Shown here one piece after another: positions 24,864 to 34,272 of a DNA stretch of 64,000 nt. The stretch is from Halosimplex halophilum. GTDB lineage: Archaea; Halobacteriota; Halobacteria; Halobacteriales; Haloarculaceae. Location: contig NZ_SRHV01000005.1 in assembly GCF_004698125.1 (NCBI RefSeq), forward strand, positions 735,751-799,750. The letters are read 5' to 3'. Position 1 is the stretch's first letter, and each line of letters opens with the position of its first letter. The translations under genes were made by a program, and so were the position numbers. The notes beneath the pieces were generated by a model. The model searched no databases. It saw nothing but the letters and a program-made list of their open reading frames with translations, and was not told the DNA's origin.

Positions 24864-25673
24864 TCAGTCCGCGGACTCACGCTCGCGGTCCCGCTCGCTG
24901 GCGGGTGTGCCCGGGTCGCTCGCTCCCGGATCGTCCGCTCCCCGGTCGCGGTCGGCCCGGTCGTCGCGGCCGCGGGCGGCTTCCACCCGGTCGACCGGCC
25001 CCCGTTCCGAGTCGACACTGCCCTCGTCGTCGCTCCCGTCGCTGTCGAGTTCGAGCGTGAGCGGCCGGGCGATCCGCCGCGCGAGGCCGGCGATGCGGGC
25101 CGCGACTCCCCCGTCGTCGGCGTCGTCGATGCGGAACGCGCTCCCTTCGCGGGCGACGGCGCCGCGCGACCGGAGCTTCGCGAGCGCGGCGTCGACGGCC
25201 TCGTCGTCGGCGTCGAGCGCCTCCGACAGTTCCCGTCGCGTCCGCGGGCCGTCGTCCAGAACTTCGTGGACCCGCCGGCCGACGTAGTCGTGGTACACCT
25301 CGCGGCCGGTGGGCTCGTCCTCGGTCGCGCCCTCGTGGCGGACCGTCTGGACGGCGTCGGCGACGAACCACGCGCCGACCAGCAGGAAGGCGACCGGGAG
25401 CGCGACGAGCCCCGAATCGCCCAGCAGGAGCATGGCGGCGCCGCCGACCAGCGCGTAGACGCCGAACCCCGCGTTCCTGACCGACTGGCGCACGTCGTAC
25501 ACGTCGGTCACAAGTTCGGAGAGGCCGAAGACCGCCATCGAGACGGCCGTGGTCACGAACTGCGCGGGGGACGGGTCGAGCAGGTGCCAGAGGACGGCGC
25601 CGACGGCGATCCACTGGAGCGCGGGCCAGAAGCCCAGCCGGTCGCGGAGAGCTTCACGGAGGGTGTCCGCCAT
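24864..25673 (-). CDS. Membrane protein with C-terminal winged helix (paralogue B)
   Basis: A 269-residue protein with four hydrophobic segments between residues 15 and 108. A wHTH follows at about 124-180: RVHEVLDDGPRTRRELSEALDADDEAVDAALAKLRSRGAVAREGSAFRI. The C-terminal ~80 residues are charged and disordered. It shares its architecture with the downstream paralogue, which starts 95 bases after its stop. I cannot assign a known family with confidence. Confidence 0.65.
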   Translation of the reverse strand: MADTLREALRDRLGFWPALQWIAVGAVLWHLLDPSPAQFVTTAVSMAVFGLSELVTDVYDVRQSVRNAGFGVYALVGGAAMLLLGDSGLVALPVAFLLVGAWFVADAVQTVRHEGATEDEPTGREVYHDYVGRRVHEVLDDGPRTRRELSEALDADDEAVDAALAKLRSRGAVAREGSAFRIDDADDGGVAARIAGLARRIARPLTLELDSDGSDDEGSVDSERGPVDRVEAARGRDDRADRDRGADDPGASDPGTPASERDRERESAD

Positions 25674-25794
25674 CGCCGTCGTGTTCGCCCACCGAACGGA
25701 TAGACCCGTCGGAGCGCGCCAGCGAGCGCGGCCCCCGGCGGTCGGCGCTGGTCAGCGGCGGGCGCTCACCGCACTCCGGTCTTCCGCCGCCCGG

Positions 25795-27198
25795 TCAGTC
25801 GTCGGCGCTGGTCGGGTCGCCCGCGGCGTCGTCGGTCCACTCGGGGTCGACCAGCGGCGTCCCGTCGGCCTTCGGGCCGAGTTCGGGGCCGTGAGGGGCG
25901 TCGTCGGGGTCGATGCGGCGGCGCTGGCGGTAATCGGTCGACCGCTCCACGGGAACGCGACCGATCGCGTCGATCATCTCGACGTACTCGTCGAACGAGC
26001 GGAGCTCGCCGAACGACCCGCCCGCGCGCTTGGTGATCTCCTCGCTGAGGATCGTCCCCATGAAGTCGTCCGCGCCGCAGGAGAGCATCTTCAGCCCCTG
26101 CTCGTCGCCGTACTTCACCCACGATGACTGGATGTGGTCGATATTGTCGAGGAACAGCCGGGAGACCGCGATCAGCAGCTCGTCCTCGTCGGTGGTCGCG
26201 CCCGCTTCGACCATCCCCTCCTCGTACAGCGGTGTCTCCTGGTGGACGAAGGATAGGGGGACGAACTCCGTGATCGCGCCGGTCCGCTCCTGCAGTTCGC
26301 GGATCCGCTTCAGGTGGAGAACCCTGTGCATCTCGTTCTCGACGTGGCCGTACATGATGGTCGAGGTCACGTCGAGGCCGACGTTCGCCGCCGCCTCCAT
26401 CGCTTCGAGCCACTCGTCCGTGCCGATCTTCCCGGGGCAGATCACGTCGCGGACCTCGTCGACGAGGATCTCCGCGGCCGTGCCGGGCACCGAGTCCAGC
26501 CCGGCCTCCTTCAGGCGGCCGTAGACCTCCTCGTAGGACCAGTCGGTGCCCCGCCGGCCGTGATAGGCTTCCTCGGGGGTCATCGAGTGGACGTGGACGC
26601 CGTCGACGCTCATCGCCCGGATCTGCTCGCAGTAGGTACCCGGGTCCACGTCGTACTCCGCGGGCGGCCGGTAGTTCAGGTCGCCGCGGTCGCTGGATTC
26701 GAGGATCGCCCGGTGTTCGTCGTCGAGCGCGAACGCGGGGTGGAGCCCGGAGACGGACGTGACCTCGTAGATGCCGCGTTCGACGGCCTCGCGGACGATC
26801 TCCCGCGATTCCGCGGGCCGTTTCGTGAACCCTCCGTGGTCCGCGTCGTTGGCCGACCGGAACTGCTCGGAGCGGTCCTTGAAGTTGCAGAACAGGCAGC
26901 CGGTGTTGCAGGCGGTGGTGACGTTGTTGTTGAGGTTGGCGACGAAGGTGACCTCCTCGCCGACCACCTCGGCGCGGCGCCGATCCGCGGCTTCGAGGAC
27001 GAGTTCCTTCCGCTCGCGGTCGATTCCACTACTCCGGGTTCCGGTCGTCAGCAGCTCGACGCCGTCGGCGACCGTCAGTCGCTCGCCGGCCCGGGCCTTG
27101 GCCAGCGCGTTCTCGAACGACCCGTCGGTCTCGGGGACGCGGTCGAACCCGAATTCCCCGCGGGGCACGTTCGGGCGCGTCTCGGCGGCGTCTGTCAT
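25795..27198 (-). CDS. cofH: FO synthase subunit 2 (5-amino-6-(D-ribitylamino)uracil--tyrosine transferase)
   Basis: A 467-residue radical SAM enzyme. With CofG it makes the deazaflavin FO, chromophore of coenzyme F420. The 4Fe-4S motif CNTGCLFC follows NLNNNVTTA, which is characteristic of CofH rather than CofG. Other markers are EVTSVSGLHPAF, STIMYGHVEN and the C-terminal EEITKRAGGSFG. The last ~40 residues are a haloarchaeal acidic extension. A TATA-like CTTATACG (minus strand, 27222-27229) lies about 27 bases before the ATG. No other cof gene is in the window. Confidence 0.93.
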   Translation of the reverse strand: MTDAAETRPNVPRGEFGFDRVPETDGSFENALAKARAGERLTVADGVELLTTGTRSSGIDRERKELVLEAADRRRAEVVGEEVTFVANLNNNVTTACNTGCLFCNFKDRSEQFRSANDADHGGFTKRPAESREIVREAVERGIYEVTSVSGLHPAFALDDEHRAILESSDRGDLNYRPPAEYDVDPGTYCEQIRAMSVDGVHVHSMTPEEAYHGRRGTDWSYEEVYGRLKEAGLDSVPGTAAEILVDEVRDVICPGKIGTDEWLEAMEAAANVGLDVTSTIMYGHVENEMHRVLHLKRIRELQERTGAITEFVPLSFVHQETPLYEEGMVEAGATTDEDELLIAVSRLFLDNIDHIQSSWVKYGDEQGLKMLSCGADDFMGTILSEEITKRAGGSFGELRSFDEYVEMIDAIGRVPVERSTDYRQRRRIDPDDAPHGPELGPKADGTPLVDPEWTDDAAGDPTSADD

Positions 27199-27221
27199 TG
27201 GCCCACAGCACAGCGCCCACC

Positions 27222-27229
27222 CGTATAAG
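27222..27229 (-). promoter_or_regulatory. TATA-like box of cofH
   Basis: CTTATACG on the minus strand is centred 27 bases before the cofH ATG at 27198, consistent with a leaderless transcript. Confidence 0.5.
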
Positions 27230-27327
27230 CGGCCGGGAACCGGTCGATGGCCCCGCCGTCGGTGACGACGGGCGTCCGCGACGGCGACCGGCACGGCTGT
27301 CGACGACCGTCGGGGACACCCGCGGGG

Positions 27328-28368
27328 TCACCCGCCGGTGTTCGGCAGGAACGCCACGACCGTCGAGACCGCCTCCAGGACGACCCAGCCGACGAACAGC
27401 GCGTAGGCGAGCAACAGCGCGACCGACTCCGGCGTCGAGAGCGCCAGATCCGTCCGGAGGAACGTAAAGAGGAGCACCGTCGCGAGCGTCAGGACGGCGA
27501 ACATCGGCACGGCGAGTTCGAAGTTGAACGTCCACGTCCCGGCGATGAGCACCCCTACCGGGATCGCGACCAGCAGGTCGAAGGTGTTCGAGCCGAGGAC
27601 GTTCGCCAGCGAGGCGACCCCGCGGCCGTCCCGGGCCGCGCGGACGCTCACCAGCGCGTCGGGCAGGCTCGTCGCCGCGGCCGCGACGGTCACGCCCATG
27701 ATGAATTCGTCGACGCCGACGGCCGCGCTGATCGTCTCGACCGCACCGACGAGTTCGTGGACCGCCACGAGGATCACGGCGAGCCCCGCGAGCAGGTATC
27801 CCCACTGCCGGCGGCTGTCGACGCCGTCTCCGGCGTCGGGGTCGGCGGTGTGGTCGGCGGTGTCCTGGGCCTGGATGAAGACGTACAGGCCGTACAGCGC
27901 AAGCGGGACGGCCGCCAGCGGCCGCGTCATCTCGCCGGAGATGAACCCGGTCCCTCCGACGGGGTAGTAGATGACCGCCATCGCGAAGGTGATCACCAGC
28001 GCCGACACCGCCAGCATGTAGAACTGCGCCTCCTTGTAGACGAGCGTCCGACTGGCCTCGATGTCCTCGTCGGTCGAGACGCCCGCCAGCGCGGGGATCA
28101 CGAGGACGTTGAAGATCGCCGACCCGACGATCGCGCCGGTTCCGATCCCGAGCGCACCGCCGAACGCCGAGACGGCCACCGTCGCCAGCTCGGGGAAACT
28201 CGACCCCACGGCGGCGACAACCGACCCCTGGACGACCTGCGGCAGCCCGTAGTACTCCGACAGCTGCTCGCTGGCGCTCTCCAGCCAGGAACTTCCCAGC
28301 CAGACGGCGCCGGTCGTGACGGCGACGATCACGGCGGCCAGCCCGACGGATTCGACCATCGGGCGCAT
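27328..28368 (-). CDS. CaCA-family sodium/calcium (cation) exchanger
   Basis: A 346-residue protein with about ten membrane helices in two inverted halves. The alpha-repeats are GSVVAAVGSSFPELATVAVSA in the first half and GVTVAAAATSLPDALVSV followed by NVLGSNTFDLLVAIP in the second, giving the GSS/TSxPE/D ion-coordinating motifs of the family (YrbG/NCX-type). It probably exports Ca2+ or another cation against Na+ or H+. Three in-frame starts (GTG 28374, ATG 28368, ATG 28359) are possible. Confidence 0.92.
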   Translation of the reverse strand: MRPMVESVGLAAVIVAVTTGAVWLGSSWLESASEQLSEYYGLPQVVQGSVVAAVGSSFPELATVAVSAFGGALGIGTGAIVGSAIFNVLVIPALAGVSTDEDIEASRTLVYKEAQFYMLAVSALVITFAMAVIYYPVGGTGFISGEMTRPLAAVPLALYGLYVFIQAQDTADHTADPDAGDGVDSRRQWGYLLAGLAVILVAVHELVGAVETISAAVGVDEFIMGVTVAAAATSLPDALVSVRAARDGRGVASLANVLGSNTFDLLVAIPVGVLIAGTWTFNFELAVPMFAVLTLATVLLFTFLRTDLALSTPESVALLLAYALFVGWVVLEAVSTVVAFLPNTGG

Positions 28369-28511
28369 CTCCACGGGGCAGGCAAGTAGGCGTTTTGGGC
28401 CGGCGCGACGCGGGGGCCGGCGTCGTCACACCGGTCGGATCCGTCCGACCGCGAGTACGGTGCGACCGCGAGTGAGAAACGACTTTGCCGCGGGAGCGAG
28501 AGAGTCCGGCA

Positions 28512-29564
28512 ATGACTTCCGTGAAGGAGTTCCGGGTGGAGGAGGCCGCCACGGCCGAGGACCTCGGCCGCGGCGCGTTCGTCTTCACCGACGACTACTC
28601 GGTGTTCGACTGGGGAAAGATGCCGGACGAGATCCCCGACAAGGGCGCCTCGCTGTGTACGATGGGCGCGTTCAACTTCGAACTGCTCGAATCGGCGGGC
28701 GTCCCCACCCACTACGAGGGTGTCGCGGCCGACGACACCGACGGCCCGGTCCCGCTCGACGAGGCGCTCGATGCCGGCGCCGCGCCCCGCGAGATGGTCA
28801 TCGAACTCACGCAGGTCCCCGACCTCCCCTTCGAGGGCGACGCGTCCGACGACCCCAGCGGCTACGACTACGACGCCTACCACGCCGACGCCGGCGAGAA
28901 CTACCTCGTCCCCCTCGAGATCGTCTTCCGCAACCGCGTCCCGGTCGGCTCCTCGCTCCGCAAGCGCACCGACCCCGCCGACCACGGCCTCGACGTCGAC
29001 GAGTGGCCCGACGAACCCGTCGATCTCGACGACCCGGTCGTCGAGTTCTCTACCAAGTACGAGGAGCAGGACCGCTACCTCGACCGCGAGGAGGCCGACC
29101 GCATCGCCGGCGCCGCCGACATCGCGGACCTCGAATCGGTCGCCCGCGAGGTCAACGCGGTCGTCACCGACCGGGCCGCCGAGGCCGACCTGACCCACGA
29201 GGACGGCAAGATCGAGTGCCTGTACTTCGAGGGGGAGATCCGGGTGGCCGACGTGGTCGGCACGTTCGACGAGAACCGCTTCTCGTACGGCGACCAGCAG
29301 GTCTCCAAGGAGGTCGTCCGCCAGTACCACAAGCGCACCCAGCCCGAGTGGGTCGAGGCCGTCTCCGCCGCCAAGCGCGAGGCCGACGAGCGCGGGATCG
29401 CCGACTGGAAGTCGCTGTGCGAGCGCCAGCCCGAACCGCTCGACCACGACGTGATCCGGGCCGCCCGCGACCTGTACTGCGCCGGCACGAACGCCTACGT
29501 CGGCCACGAGGTCTTCGACGCGCCCGACATCGAGCGCGCCGTCGAGACCGTCCGGGACCTCTGA
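28512..29564 (+). CDS. purC: Phosphoribosylaminoimidazole-succinocarboxamide synthase
   Basis: A 350-residue SAICAR synthetase, a middle step of purine biosynthesis (CAIR + Asp + ATP). It shows the N-terminal [59 protein letters not shown] and [27 protein letters not shown] motifs. It is larger than bacterial PurC because of haloarchaeal inserts. Other purine genes (purS, purQ, purU) are 3-5 kb away but not in the same operon. A CHY zinc-finger gene starts 13 bases downstream and is probably cotranscribed. Confidence 0.95.
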   Translation: MTSVKEFRVEEAATAEDLGRGAFVFTDDYSVFDWGKMPDEIPDKGASLCTMGAFNFELLESAGVPTHYEGVAADDTDGPVPLDEALDAGAAPREMVIELTQVPDLPFEGDASDDPSGYDYDAYHADAGENYLVPLEIVFRNRVPVGSSLRKRTDPADHGLDVDEWPDEPVDLDDPVVEFSTKYEEQDRYLDREEADRIAGAADIADLESVAREVNAVVTDRAAEADLTHEDGKIECLYFEGEIRVADVVGTFDENRFSYGDQQVSKEVVRQYHKRTQPEWVEAVSAAKREADERGIADWKSLCERQPEPLDHDVIRAARDLYCAGTNAYVGHEVFDAPDIERAVETVRDL

Positions 29565-29577
29565 GCGGAGCGCGAGG

Positions 29578-29964
29578 ATGACCGACGACCCGGGCGACGA
29601 CCGGCGGACGACCGAACCACCGGGAGCGGACGGTCGCTTCCCGGTCCCGCTGCGCGGCGTCGCGGTCGACGCCGAGACGCGCTGCGCTCACTACGACTCG
29701 GCGGTCGACGTGGTCGCGCTCCGGTTCCCCTGCTGTGACCGCTACTACCCCTGTTTTCGCTGCCACGAGGCAGTGACCGACCACGACCCCGAGCGCGTCC
29801 CCCGCGAGGCGTTCGACGACCCCGCGGTCCTCTGTGGGGTCTGTGGCGAGACCCTCTCCGTGCGCGAGTACCTCGACTGCGAGGACGCCTGTCCGGCCTG
29901 CGGCGCGGCGTTCAATCCGGGGTGTCGGCGCCACCGCGACCGGTACTTCGCGAGCGAAACGTGA
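29578..29964 (+). CDS. CHY-type zinc-finger protein
   Basis: A 128-residue protein with the CHY zinc-finger signature: RCAHYDSAVDVVALRFPCCDRYYPCFRCHEA, then CGVCGETL, CPACGAAFNPGC and RRHRDRYF. The regularly spaced Cys/His should bind three zinc ions. Family members appear in ubiquitin ligases of eukaryotes and as stand-alone archaeal proteins of unknown role. It follows purC by 13 bases. Confidence 0.9.
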   Translation: MTDDPGDDRRTTEPPGADGRFPVPLRGVAVDAETRCAHYDSAVDVVALRFPCCDRYYPCFRCHEAVTDHDPERVPREAFDDPAVLCGVCGETLSVREYLDCEDACPACGAAFNPGCRRHRDRYFASET

Positions 29965-30036
29965 CCGTCCAGAGCCGCCACGCCCGGCGTCGTCGGAGGC
30001 CCGGATGACCGCCCACGCGGACGCCGGGGTGTCCGT

Positions 30037-30870
30037 TCACGCGCTGTCGCGCTCGGCTGACGCGTCGGCTGGGGACGCCGCGGTCCCGGGGAGCGACGGC
30101 GACCCCGTGAGCCGGACGCCGTTTTTCGCGACGAGGCCGACGACGAGGAGCCAGTAGACCGCGAGGACGACCAGTTGGGACGTGAACACGACATCTTCGG
30201 AGACACGTCCGGCGACGGTGACCAGCTCCGGCGCGTCGAACCCCGCGTGGGCGACCACCGCCGGTAGGACACTGCCGCTGCCGGCGTCGTACAGCCATCC
30301 TAGTAACACGGAGATCGGAATGACGGAACCTGCAAACAGCAGAAACGAGCCGTCGAATCCCACGCCCAGCCGTTGCAGGGGAAGATGCCAGACGGCCCAG
30401 GTCACACCGATCAGGAACCCCGCCTGAAGCCCGCCGTGTCGACGCCGGAGTCGCGGGTGAGCGAACCCGCGGAGTCCGATCTCTTCGCTCCCACCGGCGA
30501 ACAGCGCGACTGTGAGCCCGGCCATCGGACCCACGACCGCCACTTCGAGTCCTGTGTCCGCCAGTCCGGTCCGGGTCACGGATCCGACGATACCGAGGAG
30601 CGCCGGCGCGACGAGCGCGACGACGTACCACCGAGCCCGCGCCGCCGTCCGTAGCGTCCGGCCGAGAAATCCGCGGACGCTCCCGCCCCTCGCCCACGTC
30701 ACCACGACCGCGCTGACCGGCGGCCCCCACAGCCCGGGCAACGTCACGAGATACGACACCGCTGTCGCGTCGACAGCCACGGTGACTAGCGCCCAGTACC
30801 CCCACGACCACGCGAACATCACGGCGAAAAACGACGCGACGGGGCGCCGCGTGGCGACCGCTACCTTCAT
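30037..30870 (-). CDS. CPBP-family intramembrane metalloprotease
   Basis: A 277-residue membrane protein with about eight hydrophobic segments. The CPBP (Rce1/abi) motifs are EEIGLRGF (Glu-Glu), TWAVWHLPL (His) and VVAHAGFDA (His). These form the presumed zinc or acid/base site. Relatives process prenylated proteins or act in bacteriocin self-immunity; the substrate here is unknown. CTATTACG (minus strand, 30892-30899) is a plausible TATA box about 25 bases before the ATG. Confidence 0.88.
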   Translation of the reverse strand: MKVAVATRRPVASFFAVMFAWSWGYWALVTVAVDATAVSYLVTLPGLWGPPVSAVVVTWARGGSVRGFLGRTLRTAARARWYVVALVAPALLGIVGSVTRTGLADTGLEVAVVGPMAGLTVALFAGGSEEIGLRGFAHPRLRRRHGGLQAGFLIGVTWAVWHLPLQRLGVGFDGSFLLFAGSVIPISVLLGWLYDAGSGSVLPAVVAHAGFDAPELVTVAGRVSEDVVFTSQLVVLAVYWLLVVGLVAKNGVRLTGSPSLPGTAASPADASAERDSA

Positions 30871-30891
30871 GTCTGTTCACACTACGGAAGA

Positions 30892-30899
30892 CGTAATAG
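30892..30899 (-). promoter_or_regulatory. TATA-like box of the CPBP protease
   Basis: CTATTACG on the minus strand is about 25 bases upstream of the ATG at 30870. The remaining 30900-31158 region holds no gene I can support. Confidence 0.45.
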
Positions 30900-31158
30900 T
30901 AGTTGACATTTTTGCCCGCTTCCGGGCTGTGGCGTGCTGGGCCCGAGTGAGCGAAGGAGCCGAACCATCGTCCCGGAATCCATCGCTCGCACTCCCGCTC
31001 GGCGAGAGTTCAAGTACCGGGCCGCAACGAACCCCGGCCATGCGCTGAGAACGGCACGGGACGGCCAGCGGGTGTGCGATACGACCGTCCCGTCGGTGGA
31101 GTCGCGTCTCTCGCGGCGAGTGTCGCCTGCTCGCAGAAAATCGGCCGAACGTTGCCGA

Positions 31159-32139
31159 TCAGTCGTCGGCTTCGGCTTCCTGCTCGTCGTCCTGGTCGGC
31201 GACGTACTCGCCGAGCCCGTCGATGGGTCGGTCTGGGTTGGCCCGGTCGAGGTCCTCGGGCGCGCCGAGCTGCGCGTCGGTCTCCTCGGGGTCGCGCAGC
31301 CTCGTCCGCCCGCGGTGGACCGTCACCTCGTCGTTGAGGTGCAGGTCGATGGCCTCCAGCAGCGCCTCGGCTTCGAGGGGCTGGCCGATCTCCTGGAGCT
31401 CCGCCTCGGTGGCGTCGTCGGGGACGTTGAACGCCCGCTGGGTGATGATCGGCCCCTGGTCGAGGTCCGTCGTCACGTAGTGGGCGGTGACGCCAGCGAT
31501 GCGGACGCCCTCCTCGATGGCCTGCATGTAGGCCGAGGCGCCGGGGAACGCCGGCAGCAGGGAGGGGTGGACGTTGATGATGCGGTCCTCGTAGCGGAAG
31601 ACCACGTCGGGGCTGAGGATCCGCATGTAGCGGGCCAGCACCACCAGATCGGTGTCGTACTCGTCCAGCAATTCGAGCAGTTCGTCCTCGTCGGGGGTGC
31701 CCTTCTCGTCGCCGATGTCGTGGAACGGCACGTCGTACTTCTCCGCCAGCGGTTGCAGGTCGGAGTGGTTCCCGATCACCACTTCCACGTCCGCCCCGAG
31801 GTCGCCGCTGGCCCACGCCTCGAAGATGGCCTCCAGGCAGTGGGACTCCTTCGTGACCAGTACGGCGATCTGCTGAGTCTCGCGGTCGTCGGGGAATCGG
31901 ACCTGCACGTCGACGCCGAGGTCGTCCCCCAGTTCGTGGAGGTTCTCCCGCAGCGTCTCCTCCTTGACGATCATCTCGGAAGTGTCGACGCGCATCGTCA
32001 TCCGGAAGACGCCGTCGCGGACCGCCTGGTCCAGGTCCTCGATGTTGATGTTGCGCTCGAACAGCAGCGAGGTGACCTCGGCGATGAGTCCCGTGTCGTC
32101 GTCGCCGACGACGACGATCTCGGTCAGCTCCCGGGTCAT
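31159..32139 (-). CDS. purU: Formyltetrahydrofolate deformylase
   Basis: A 326-residue protein begun at MTRELTEIVVVGDDDTG (ATG 32139). An N-terminal ACT domain (about 1-85) precedes a formyltransferase-fold catalytic domain with VLVTKESHCLEAI, VIGNHSDL, VLARYMRILSPDVV, NVHPSLLPAFPGASAYMQA and VTAHYVTTDLDQGPII. The His and Asp of these motifs are the expected active-site residues. It hydrolyses 10-formyl-THF to THF and formate, balancing one-carbon units; in archaea it may serve purine synthesis. The C-terminal ~45 residues are an acidic extension. Confidence 0.92.
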   Translation of the reverse strand: MTRELTEIVVVGDDDTGLIAEVTSLLFERNINIEDLDQAVRDGVFRMTMRVDTSEMIVKEETLRENLHELGDDLGVDVQVRFPDDRETQQIAVLVTKESHCLEAIFEAWASGDLGADVEVVIGNHSDLQPLAEKYDVPFHDIGDEKGTPDEDELLELLDEYDTDLVVLARYMRILSPDVVFRYEDRIINVHPSLLPAFPGASAYMQAIEEGVRIAGVTAHYVTTDLDQGPIITQRAFNVPDDATEAELQEIGQPLEAEALLEAIDLHLNDEVTVHRGRTRLRDPEETDAQLGAPEDLDRANPDRPIDGLGEYVADQDDEQEAEADD

Positions 32140-32333
32140 CGCGACCACCGCCGGCAGGCCGGCGAGCGCGCGCGTGAACGGACAGTCATCGGATAGCGCT
32201 GACGGCCCTCGCCGTCTAAAGGCTTCCCGTCCGTCGTCGCGGGTTCGCACACCCCGCGGCCCGCAGTATCAACGCTGGATCGCGTACGCAGAGAGTTATA
32301 GTGGTGGAGGCGAAACGGTGGGCAGAGACGGAC

Positions 32334-33257
32334 ATGCCCGAACTGACTGTGTTGTGCGTCGACGCCGACGGGGACGAGCGCGGCGAGACGCGCGACGCCC
32401 TCGTCGACGCGGGGATCGACGTGGTCGAGGCGGGGTCGGTCGCCGAGGCGAGCGATAGCCTCGCCGCTCACCGCGTCGACTGCGTCGTGACGGCGTACGA
32501 CCTCCCGGACGGGACCGGCCTCGACGTCGCCGCGCGAGTCCGGGAGACGGCGCCCGACACCCCGTGTATCCTGTTCACCGACGCGTCGCCCGACCGGATC
32601 ACCACCGCCGACCACGCGGACGTGGTCGTCGAGTACCTCCCGCGGGACATGCCCGACGCGCGGGAGTCGCTCGTCCGACTCGTCGGGAACGTCGTCGAGC
32701 AGCGCTCGCAGGTGGGCTACCCGCTCCCGACCGACGAGGACGAGCGCCTGGCGGCGCTGGCACAGTACGACCGGCCCGGGATGGCGGCCGCGGACACGTT
32801 CGACCGGCTGACGACGCTCGCCCGGTCGCACGTCGGCGTCGACGTGGCGTTCGTCGGCCTCGTCGACGCCCACGAGGAGCGCTTCCTGGCCTGTGCCGGC
32901 GCGTCCTGGGAGACGCTCACCCGCGAGGACTCCATCTGTACCCACACGATCCTCGAAGACGACCTCTTCGTCGTCGAGGACACCCACGAGGACGACCGGT
33001 TCGCGGACAACGACCGCCTCGACGAGCTGGACATCCGCGCCTACGCCGGCGTCCCGCTGGAGACGCCCCGTGGCGCGACCGTCGGCGCGTTCTGTCTGAC
33101 CCACGACGAACCGCGGACCTTCTCGGCGGACGAACTCGCGGACCTGCGGCTGTTCGCCGACGAAGCGATGGAACAGCTCGAACTCCGCCGACAGCTGAAC
33201 GACTGCGAGTCCGGGCGGGCCGAAGGGGAGCGAGCCGACGGCGGTGGTCCGGAATGA
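32334..33257 (+). CDS. Receiver-like plus GAF domain protein (phospho-acceptor missing)
   Basis: A 307-residue protein. Residues 1-120 have the receiver fold (LTVLCVDADGDERGETRDAL...DCVVTAYDLPDGTGLDV...CILFTDAS). The position of the phospho-acceptor Asp, usually DYDMP in haloarchaeal receivers, reads AYDLP, so the domain is probably a pseudo-receiver. Residues ~150-295 form a GAF domain with SICTHTILEDDLFVVEDTHEDDRF and AYAGVPLETPRGATVGAFCL. The stop overlaps the next gene's ATG by four bases, so the two should be translationally coupled. Confidence 0.82.
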   Translation: MPELTVLCVDADGDERGETRDALVDAGIDVVEAGSVAEASDSLAAHRVDCVVTAYDLPDGTGLDVAARVRETAPDTPCILFTDASPDRITTADHADVVVEYLPRDMPDARESLVRLVGNVVEQRSQVGYPLPTDEDERLAALAQYDRPGMAAADTFDRLTTLARSHVGVDVAFVGLVDAHEERFLACAGASWETLTREDSICTHTILEDDLFVVEDTHEDDRFADNDRLDELDIRAYAGVPLETPRGATVGAFCLTHDEPRTFSADELADLRLFADEAMEQLELRRQLNDCESGRAEGERADGGGPE

Positions 33258-33916
33258 GTCTCGGCGAGCAGGTCTACTCGTTCGAGGGGTTGCCCATCGG
33301 CGACATCGAGCCCGGGACGAACCTCCTCGTCACGGGGCCGGCGCTGGGCGGGATCCGCGAACTCACGATGCGGCTGCTGCTGCGTCGGCACTCCCGGGAG
33401 GGCGCGCTGTTCATCGCCGGCGACGTGGACGGCCGTCAGACGCTCCGGGACTACGAGGCGGTCGGCGGCGACCTCGATTTCGCCCGGGTCGGCGTGGTCG
33501 ACTGCACCGAGAACGGCGCCGACGACGACGAGTGCAACGTCCACGCGGTCGGCAGCCCCGCCGACCTGACCGGCGCGGGCATCGAGTTCTCCTCACTGTA
33601 CGAGCGGATCCACGCCAACGGCGCCGGCCACGTCCGGACCGGCGTCTACACGCTCTCGCCGTTTCTCGTCTACGCGCCGTCGAAGTCGGTGTTCCGCTTC
33701 GTCCACACGCTCACGGGTCGCATCCGCACGGCCGACGGACTCGGCGTCTGTGCCGTCGACCCGAGCGCTGTCGACGACAGGACCGTCTCGTCGATCGCCC
33801 AGGCGTTCGACGGCAAGGTCGAACTCCGCGAGGCCGACGGCCAGCGGGCGATCCGGGTGCGCGGGCTCGCGGACCAGCCCGAGGAGTGGCAGCCGGTCGA
33901 CCTCGACGCCGCCTGA
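33254..33916 (+). CDS. RecA-like protein, DUF7504 family
   Basis: A 220-residue protein whose ATG overlaps the stop of the REC-GAF gene. It has a RecA/KaiC-like pattern: NLLVTGPALGGIRELTMRLLL where Walker A lacks the Lys-Thr, SREGALFIAGDVDGRQTLRDY, HVRTGVYTLSPFLVYAPSKSVFRFVHTLTGRI and LGVCAVDPSAVDDRTVSSIAQAFDGKVELRE. It is the more complete of the two DUF7504 proteins here (the other is at 21485). Family function is unknown; the coupling to a receiver-GAF protein suggests a signalling partner. Confidence 0.75.
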   Translation: MSLGEQVYSFEGLPIGDIEPGTNLLVTGPALGGIRELTMRLLLRRHSREGALFIAGDVDGRQTLRDYEAVGGDLDFARVGVVDCTENGADDDECNVHAVGSPADLTGAGIEFSSLYERIHANGAGHVRTGVYTLSPFLVYAPSKSVFRFVHTLTGRIRTADGLGVCAVDPSAVDDRTVSSIAQAFDGKVELREADGQRAIRVRGLADQPEEWQPVDLDAA

Positions 33917-33965
33917 CCGCGGCGAGTCAAAACCGTTTTCTCCCGGCGTGTCCGCCGTTCACGTG

Positions 33966-34217
33966 ATGACCGCCTACACCGCGACGGTCGAGGTCCGCCT
34001 GAAACACGGCGTCCTCGACCCGGAGGCCGAGACGACCGGGCGCGCGCTCGAACGGCTCGGGTTCGAACTCGAGGACCTGCGGGCCGCCGACCTCTTCGAG
34101 GTCGACCTGGAGGCCGAGTCGGTCGACGACGCCGCCGAGCGCGCCGGCGAGATGGCCGAGCGTCTGCTCGCCAACCCGACCATCCACGACTACGAGGTCA
34201 CCGTCGAGGAACGATGA
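33966..34217 (+). CDS. purS: FGAM synthase subunit PurS
   Basis: An 83-residue protein with the PurS pattern: TATVEVRLKHGVLDPEAETTGRALERLGF, then LFEVDLEAESVDDAAERAGEMAERLLANPTIHDYEV. PurS bridges PurL and PurQ in the formylglycinamidine ribonucleotide synthase complex of purine synthesis. purQ follows 55 bases later on the same strand; purL is not in the window. Confidence 0.95.
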   Translation: MTAYTATVEVRLKHGVLDPEAETTGRALERLGFELEDLRAADLFEVDLEAESVDDAAERAGEMAERLLANPTIHDYEVTVEER

Positions 34218-34272
34218 CCGTCTCCGTCTCTCCGACGCCGACGCTCTGCTCGCACACCGGGGGGTGCTCGCC

